From Moraxella lacunata (GTDB taxonomy: Bacteria > Pseudomonadota > Gammaproteobacteria > Pseudomonadales > Moraxellaceae), in NCBI RefSeq assembly GCF_002027545.1, contig NZ_MXAN01000034.1, positions 4,392-35,336 of the forward strand: a DNA stretch of 30,945 bases. The letters are read 5' to 3'. The translations under genes were made by a program, and so were the position numbers. Numbering within the stretch: the stretch's first letter is position 1; each line of letters opens with the position of its first letter. Under the pieces are notes generated by a model that had not been told where the DNA came from, made no database searches, and was given only the letters and a program-made list of their open reading frames with translations. Shown here piece after piece: positions 25,654 through 30,945 of this stretch.

Positions 25654-26755
25654 ATGAAACAAATATCTTTTGAGTTTGGAGAATGTAATTCCCAAACCAA
25701 ATTAAAAGCCATTGATTTATTTGCAGGAATTGGCGGTATTCGTTTAGGCTTTGAACAAGCCTTTGGCGATGACATTGAATTTGTTTTTTCATCAGAATTG
25801 GATAAGTTCGCCAAGCAAACTTATCACGCCAATTTTAATGAAATGCCCTATGGCGATATTACACAAATTGAAGCCAAAGACATTCCGCCCCACGATATTA
25901 TTTTGGCAGGATTTCCTTGTCAGGCATTTAGCATTGCTGGGTTAAGAAAAGGCTTTGATGATACTCGTGGTACTTTATTTTTTGATGTGGCTCGCATTGC
26001 TAAATATCACAAGCCCAAACTGTTGTTTTTGGAAAATGTTAAAGGCTTTAAAAATCACGATAAAGGCAATACTTTTTTGGTGGTAAAACAAACTTTGGAA
26101 GAATTGGGCTATCGTGTTTATGCCAATATTTTAAATGCCAAAAACTTTGGTGTTCCCCAAAATCGTGAACGCATTTATATTAGACTTCTTTCCAAACCCT
26201 GATTTTTATGGATTTTTAAAAACTTCAACCCCAATACTTATAAGGGTTTATTTTTAGTTTGGAAAGAGATTTATTATTGCTATTTTAAATGATTTTAATC
26301 AAACAGCCAATATTGATTTTAATTATTTAAAAAATATCGTTAAGCCGTCCAAAGTTGGTAGTATTTTACAAGAAAGCGTTGATGACAAATATACCATTTC
26401 CGATAAATTATGGGCAGGTCATCAACGCAGAAAATTGGAACATAAACAAAAAGGCAATGGTTTTGGGTATTGTCTGTTTAATAAAAATTCGGATTATACC
26501 AGCACCATTAGTGCCAGATATTATAAAGATGGCTCTGAGATTTTAATTGAGCAACAAGGTAAAAATCCACGCAAATTAACCCCAAGAGAAGCGGGTAGAT
26601 TGCAAGGATTTCCTGATGATTATGTGATACCTGTTAGTGATAATCAAGCCTATAAGCAATTTGGTAATAGTGTGGCTGTACCTGTAATTTATGCCTTAGC
26701 AGAGCATATTCGCAAAGTGCTATTTGATGGAGAAAAATTAAATGAAGTTGCCTAA
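25654..26755 (+). pseudogene. C5-cytosine DNA methyltransferase interrupted by the 89-bp MITE
   Basis: The first half (25654-26202) carries motif I DLFAGIGGIRLGF (21-33), motif IV GFPCQAFS with catalytic Cys89, motif VI ENVKG (127-131) and motif VIII QNRERIYI (169-176), then turns into RLLSKP and stops inside the MITE. After the MITE the frame resumes as IIAILNDFNQTAN, through the target-recognition region to motif IX-like KLTPREAGRLQGFPDDY and motif X KQFGNSVAVPVI. Without the element plus one TA it would encode 336 residues. The C-terminal half has no ATG near its start (first option TTG at 26435). It is the modification partner of the endonuclease at 26742, with a 14-bp overlap. An in-frame GTG at 25639 overlaps mnmG and is less likely as start. 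Confidence 0.9.
26183..26271 (-). mobile_element. 89-bp TA-flanked MITE, complete copy inside the methyltransferase gene
   Basis: It is identical to the inverse of the copy at 21483-21571 over all 89 bases, with TA at 26181-26182 and 26272-26273. Inverted ends with the core TCTTTCCAAAC are present. It disrupts the methyltransferase just after motif VIII. The perfect identity indicates recent transposition or gene conversion. Confidence 0.88.
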
Positions 26756-27761
26756 AATTGAAATTAAACAAGAAAAATCAGACATTAATTTAAAATTTTA
26801 TCTGTTTTTAAAATATATCATCAAAGCAAAGTTAAGAGATTTGCAAGTGAACGCTATTTTGCAAGAATACCAATTGTTTTTGACTGCTAAGGATTTGGAG
26901 TTATTTAAGAAATCCGTATTGGATAATTTTAATCAACCAACAAAAACTGCCAAAAATCAATTTAATAATTTATCAGAAATTTTTACCCAAACCAATACTT
27001 CTACTGATGTAGAAGTATTGGTATTTTCTTTAAAATTATATTTGATTAAAGATTTGTTATTGCAAGAAGCTAAACTAAAATCTATTTATGATTTGGATAA
27101 ATTAAAAGAACTTAATCCCTTATCTTTGGAATATGATAAAATCACAGTTTTTAACCCTTATACCACTCGGGTAAATGGGGCTTTATTGTCATTGGCTTTC
27201 TTTGAAAGTTTGGACAATGGATTTATTTCAAAAACAACCGATGAATTTATTTTAAGCTTATCCAAGCAAAGTCAAGAATTGCAAAAGTTTGGTTTAGAAC
27301 CCAATCAAATTTTTATGATTGTTTTTACTGAAAGCATCAACCGATCCATTACTAGCCATAGTGGCACGGATTATGAAAATCGTATTTTGTCGGTTTTGAT
27401 TGGATTGGGAATTGATAAGAATGCAATCAAAAAAGTTCACGATAATGCCGATAAATCCACAGAATTTGATTTGTTTTTTGAATTAAATGGCAAAAGTTAT
27501 GGCATTGGTGCAAAACGCACTTTGCGAGAACGCTATAAGCAATTTATTAAAACTGCTCAAATGACCCCCCCAATTGATGTGATGATTGAGATTACTTTGG
27601 GAACGGATTTGACACAAGAAAAAGCAAAATCCATTACCAATCACGATGTTTATTTGTTTGTGGCTGATGAAGTTTATCAAGCCAATGTTTACTTGCAAGA
27701 AATGGATATGGTATATTCTTGTCAAGAATTAAGTTTGGATTTGTTGAGAAAGTTACTATGA
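26742..27761 (+). CDS. Putative type II restriction endonuclease
   Basis: The 339-residue hydrophilic protein is strongly AT-rich at DNA level and lies directly downstream of a cytosine methyltransferase (14-bp overlap). A PD-(D/E)xK-like core can be proposed: E212 (SGTDYENRI), then STEFDLFFELNGKSYGIGAKRTLRERYKQ with D243 and K258. The RTLRERYKQ tail matches a pattern common in type II endonucleases. The acidic residue two before Lys is Gly here, so the active-site reading is tentative. The recognition sequence cannot be read. The ORF is intact although its methyltransferase is broken. The stop overlaps the AEC transporter ATG by 4 bp. Confidence 0.72.
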   Translation: MKLPKIEIKQEKSDINLKFYLFLKYIIKAKLRDLQVNAILQEYQLFLTAKDLELFKKSVLDNFNQPTKTAKNQFNNLSEIFTQTNTSTDVEVLVFSLKLYLIKDLLLQEAKLKSIYDLDKLKELNPLSLEYDKITVFNPYTTRVNGALLSLAFFESLDNGFISKTTDEFILSLSKQSQELQKFGLEPNQIFMIVFTESINRSITSHSGTDYENRILSVLIGLGIDKNAIKKVHDNADKSTEFDLFFELNGKSYGIGAKRTLRERYKQFIKTAQMTPPIDVMIEITLGTDLTQEKAKSITNHDVYLFVADEVYQANVYLQEMDMVYSCQELSLDLLRKLL

Positions 27762-28726
27762 ACCCTCAAGAAATCCTACACGCCATTAATTTCGCCTTCA
27801 TGATTGTCTTTCCAAACCTAGCCTTAATGGGGCTGGGTTTTTATCTACAAAAAACAGGCAAAATCAACGGCAATTTTATCGATACCGCATCTAAAATCGT
27901 CTTTAATTTTGGTTTGCCGTGCTTACTGTTTTTTAGTGTTATCAAGAGCAATGTGAACTATGCCGAGCAGTTACCGCTTATCATGGCAGGGTTTGTTACG
28001 ACTTTTGTGCTGTTTTTTGGGGCGGAAATTTATGCCAAAATGCTCATCAAGGACGTGCGGGATAAGGGCGTATTTGTGCAGGGCGTGTTTCGCTCTAATA
28101 TGGCGATTATCTCTTTGTCGGTGGCGACCAACGCTTATGGGGCGGTGGGGACGAGCGTGGGGGCGGTGTATATGGGGATTTTGACGATTTTGTATAATAT
28201 CTTATCGGTCATCACGTTATCACGCACGAGCCAGAGTAAGGGGTTATCAGCTCAAAGTCGGGACATTATCATCAAGATTTTTCAAAATCCGCTCATCATT
28301 GCCTTAGTGTCTGCTTTTATGTATAAGGGGGTGGGCTTGCCCTTACCGCCCACACCGATTGCCAAAACAGGCGAACTGCTTTCAAACATTGCCTTACCGC
28401 TTGCCTTGATATGTGCAGGGGCGACGCTTGACATCAAATCCATGCTGGGCTTGTCGGGCGTATCCATGCAGGCGAGCATTGGGCGGATTATTGTCGCTCC
28501 CTTATTGGCGGTGGGTGTGGGCGTGGCATTTGCTCTACCGCCTGTACAGTTTGGCGTGCTGTTTGTCATGGTGGCAAGCCCTGCCGCCGCCGCAAGCTAT
28601 GTCATGGCAAAGGCAATGGGCGGTAATGACGTGCTGGCGGCGAACATTTTGGCATTTACCACGGTCGTGAGCATGATAGGCATGGCGGTGGGTATGGCGT
28701 GGCTTCGGGTTTTGGGGTGGGTTTAA
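27758..28726 (+). CDS. AEC-family (auxin efflux carrier-like) transporter
   Basis: The 322-residue membrane protein has about ten hydrophobic segments and resembles the bacterial AEC/malonate-permease-like family. The start MNPQEILHAINFAFMIVFPNLALMGLGFYLQ is followed by the FIDTASKIVFNFGLPCLLF segment, a typical AEC block. The second half repeats the fold, with GLPLPPTPIAKTGELLSNIALPLALICAGATL and a VASPAAAASYVMA segment. The substrate is unknown. An in-frame start at 27719 lies inside the endonuclease gene, and the ATG at 27758 is preferred. Its last codon overlaps the dnaG stop (opposite strands). Confidence 0.88.
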   Translation: MNPQEILHAINFAFMIVFPNLALMGLGFYLQKTGKINGNFIDTASKIVFNFGLPCLLFFSVIKSNVNYAEQLPLIMAGFVTTFVLFFGAEIYAKMLIKDVRDKGVFVQGVFRSNMAIISLSVATNAYGAVGTSVGAVYMGILTILYNILSVITLSRTSQSKGLSAQSRDIIIKIFQNPLIIALVSAFMYKGVGLPLPPTPIAKTGELLSNIALPLALICAGATLDIKSMLGLSGVSMQASIGRIIVAPLLAVGVGVAFALPPVQFGVLFVMVASPAAAASYVMAKAMGGNDVLAANILAFTTVVSMIGMAVGMAWLRVLGWV

Positions 28727-30900
28727 AACCCTTTTTCTATCAGGGTTGCCACGTCTGCCTTGGTGTGCTGACTGTCCCATGTGATGAGTGCTTGTAGGCG
28801 ACGTTTATAAATCTCGGATAGCACGATGTTTTTGACGTTTTCGCCTTGTTTTTTTAATACGTCTTGGAGGCGTTGGCACAGAAGTTCATTAAACAGCAGT
28901 GCCATTTGTTCCAAATAATGATGTTGGTTCAGATAAAAAAACTCACGCCACAGCCTGCTAAGATGGTGTTGTAGCTCCACATTGGGCAGGCTTGCCATGA
29001 TAAGATGAGCCTTGCCGTCGATGGCGGGTGCCGATTTGTCATGTAAGTCAAACTGAGCGATAGCCCCTGTGTCTACCATGTCCAAAATCATGTCAATGGT
29101 GCGAACCAACTCCGCCAAATCGGCATCAATGTCTTGCCAGTCGGGCAGGGCAGGCACGGACAGTCCTTGGCGTTCTAAGTGATCCAGATACGGCTTGTGG
29201 GCATCCGCCACGCCAGAGCTGGTCAGTAGGGCGGTTAGGGGGTTGTCCTTGATGATGTGGGGGGCGTAGAGCAGGCACAGATACAGCTGAGTGCTACTGT
29301 CCGTCTCTTGGTGGTAGTTGGCGGTGTCCCGAGCGGTTTGTTTGTGGTTTTTACCACTGAGTCTCGCCCAAAAGTCGTTATTGAGCCACCAGCGAAAACT
29401 TGACCCTTTGGGCAGTTTGGCGGTCAGCTCTTTTAATTCAGCGACCGCTCGGGCTTTATTTTCGGGCAAGGATAAATCATAACGGTTTTGTAGCACGCCA
29501 TGGATATAATCCGCCATGCTTTGGGCGTGCGTGATTTGGGCACGCATGGCATCTACCCCATGAGCCTTGATGTAGGTGTCAGGGTCATGTCCATCAGGCA
29601 GGGTGAGAAATTTTAAGGTCTTACCATCAGGCAGTACCGGCATAGCAACTTCTAGGGTTCGCCACGCCGCTCGCTGTCCTGCGGTATCGCCATCAAAACA
29701 GAGCGTTAAGGTATCGTTATATTTTAACAGCCCCGCGATTTGCTTGTCATTTGCTGCCGTTCCCATCGGAGCGACCGCCCCATAAATCCCTGCTTGGTGC
29801 AAGGCGATGACGTCCATGTAGCCTTCTACCATGAGATAGTCTACTGCTTTGGCTTGGCGAGCTTCGTACAGCCCATATAGGATGTGCTGTTTGCTAAATA
29901 CGGGCGACTCTGATGAGTTGATGTATTTGGGCATCTCATCGCCCAGCGACCGCCCTGCAAAGCCAACCACTCGCCCCTGCCTGTCCTTGATGGGGAAAAT
30001 CACACGGTCTCGTAGCAGGTCAAAATCTCGCCCCTTTTGCGATGTCCTAACCAGTCCTAGAATACGCAAGCCTTCGATGTCATGGGGAAAAGCCTGCTCC
30101 AAATGTTGCCAACCGCTTGGAGCATAGCCCAAACCAAACGTGGCTATCGTCTCATCGCTTAGTCCCCGTGAGACAAAATATGCCTTTGCCGTGGGGTTTT
30201 GATGGAGCATGTTTTGATAAAACTGGGCGATGGCGGACAGCAGGGTGTATAAATCCCCTTCGCCATTTTGGGGAGTATGATATGGCGGATTGGTGCTATT
30301 AAAAGGGGTGTTATCCGCTTGATAAGGGGGATTATTGTAGCTGTCGTTATAACCGCCATTAAAGCCACTGTCAAAGTCGGTGTTAAAGTTGGTGTTAAAA
30401 TCATTATCATAACCGTCATTAAAATTATCAGCAAAATCAGGATAATCATCATTGACTGATGGGGCGGTATTGTTATGATGGATGGATGGGTTGGTTGGTT
30501 GGGTATTTGAGTTGTCTGTATTGCCTTGATTTGTCTTTGTGGGTGTTTGGCTGTTGGGGTTTGGCGTTTTGTTTTTGGTGTAGCGGATTTTTTGGGCGAA
30601 TTTGTCGTCTTTGGGCAGTTCTATGCCCGTTTGTTCGGACAGATAATCAACCGCTTCTTTGAAAGTCATGCGTTCAAATTCACGCAAAAAGGTGATGGGA
30701 TTGCCTTTAACGCCACAGCCAAAACAGTAGTATAGGTTGGTTTGGGGGTTGACATAAAATGACGGGGTTTTTTCGCCATGAAACGGACAGCACCCCTTAA
30801 ACTCACGCCCAGCAGGTTTTAGGGTGGTGTGTTTTTTGATGATGGCGACCAAATCAGCAGATGAATTTAGTCGTTCAAGCGTGGTGTCAGGGATTCTCAT
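28723..30900 (-). CDS. dnaG: DNA primase DnaG with a long low-complexity insertion
   Basis: DnaG primes Okazaki fragments. The N-terminal zinc-binding domain has CPFH (Cys38, His41) and CFGC (Cys59, Cys62). The RNA-polymerase/Toprim core includes VEGYMDVIALH (358-368) and FDGDTAGQRAA (DGD 403-405). At 725 residues it is much longer than E. coli DnaG (581). Residues about 108-215 form an Asn/Asp/Thr/Pro-rich insertion with a repeated (N/D)(F/Y)(N/D) pattern between the zinc domain and the core. The C-terminal part (from about 480) is the helicase-binding region and is weakly conserved by eye. The ATG is at 30900. It converges with the AEC gene, with overlapping stops. Confidence 0.95.
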   Translation of the reverse strand: MRIPDTTLERLNSSADLVAIIKKHTTLKPAGREFKGCCPFHGEKTPSFYVNPQTNLYYCFGCGVKGNPITFLREFERMTFKEAVDYLSEQTGIELPKDDKFAQKIRYTKNKTPNPNSQTPTKTNQGNTDNSNTQPTNPSIHHNNTAPSVNDDYPDFADNFNDGYDNDFNTNFNTDFDSGFNGGYNDSYNNPPYQADNTPFNSTNPPYHTPQNGEGDLYTLLSAIAQFYQNMLHQNPTAKAYFVSRGLSDETIATFGLGYAPSGWQHLEQAFPHDIEGLRILGLVRTSQKGRDFDLLRDRVIFPIKDRQGRVVGFAGRSLGDEMPKYINSSESPVFSKQHILYGLYEARQAKAVDYLMVEGYMDVIALHQAGIYGAVAPMGTAANDKQIAGLLKYNDTLTLCFDGDTAGQRAAWRTLEVAMPVLPDGKTLKFLTLPDGHDPDTYIKAHGVDAMRAQITHAQSMADYIHGVLQNRYDLSLPENKARAVAELKELTAKLPKGSSFRWWLNNDFWARLSGKNHKQTARDTANYHQETDSSTQLYLCLLYAPHIIKDNPLTALLTSSGVADAHKPYLDHLERQGLSVPALPDWQDIDADLAELVRTIDMILDMVDTGAIAQFDLHDKSAPAIDGKAHLIMASLPNVELQHHLSRLWREFFYLNQHHYLEQMALLFNELLCQRLQDVLKKQGENVKNIVLSEIYKRRLQALITWDSQHTKADVATLIEKGF
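30256..30579 (-). repeat. Low-complexity, semi-repetitive insertion inside dnaG
   Basis: It encodes about 108 residues of Asn, Asp, Thr, Pro, Gly and Phe/Tyr. The core 30330-30436 on the coding strand consists of degenerate units giving DF-NT-NF-NT-DF-DSGF-NGGY. It is probably a flexible linker whose length can change by slippage. Confidence 0.6.
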
Positions 30901-30945
30901 GCGTGTATCAAATAAAGAGATGGGGATTTTCCAATTTCAATTTTC

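Noticed and set aside
26355..26546. Short frame overlapping the methyltransferase C-terminal half
   Set aside because: It is a shadow. The frame with motifs IX and X is the genuine one.
30268..30459. 63-codon hydrophobic frame opposite dnaG
   Set aside because: It is the complement of the Asn/Asp-rich insertion. Its Ile/Val richness follows from AAT/GAT codons on the real strand.

Overview
The window looks like a chromosomal segment of a Moraxella species (Gammaproteobacteria, Moraxellaceae). The bamD / rluD / pgeF neighbourhood, a long BamD, a stand-alone pilZ, ubiquinone genes (ubiA, ubiB, ubiE) and short palindromic repeats between genes all fit that genus. The assignment is inferred from gene content and protein character, not from a database match. 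No rRNA, tRNA or CRISPR array was seen.

Layout. 1-4.7 kb: minus-strand genes for an Smr-domain protein, a DedA protein, a DMT/EamA transporter, adenine phosphoribosyltransferase, PilZ and BamD. 4.8-7.8 kb: plus-strand rluD, pgeF and a bestrophin-family protein. 8.0-9.7 kb: an unidentified gene broken by a 9-base C tract, which looks phase-variable and is OFF here. 9.9-15.5 kb: yeaC-like gene, ubiB, ubiE, an unknown gene and lysA. 15.9-20.7 kb: ubiA, a TonB-dependent siderophore receptor stopped by one amber codon downstream of Fur-like sites, and mnmA. 20.8-23.4 kb: ispF, two small related membrane-anchored proteins (the first interrupted), monothiol glutaredoxin and two tandem paralogues of unknown function. 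23.8-28.7 kb: mnmG, an AT-rich type II restriction-modification cassette and an AEC transporter. 28.7-30.9 kb: dnaG with a long Asn/Asp-rich insertion.

The most striking feature is an 89-bp element present in two identical, oppositely oriented copies (21483-21571 and 26183-26271), with the end of a third at the window start. Each copy is bounded by TA, has short terminal inverted repeats and encodes nothing. This is the form of a MITE mobilised by an IS630/Tc1-type transposase. One copy breaks the m5C DNA methyltransferase of the restriction-modification cassette right after motif VIII, while the partner endonuclease remains open. The other breaks a small membrane-protein gene. The third sits inside a copy of a second, older TA-bounded repeat family whose ends read TAGGGYGTGCC.

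Several genes are therefore conditionally or recently inactivated: C-tract slippage, an amber codon in an iron receptor, and two MITE insertions. The remaining genes are mostly housekeeping: tRNA wobble-uridine modification (mnmA, mnmG), rRNA pseudouridylation (rluD), envelope assembly (bamD), ubiquinone synthesis (ubiA, ubiB, ubiE), isoprenoids (ispF), lysine/peptidoglycan precursors (lysA, pgeF) and replication (dnaG).
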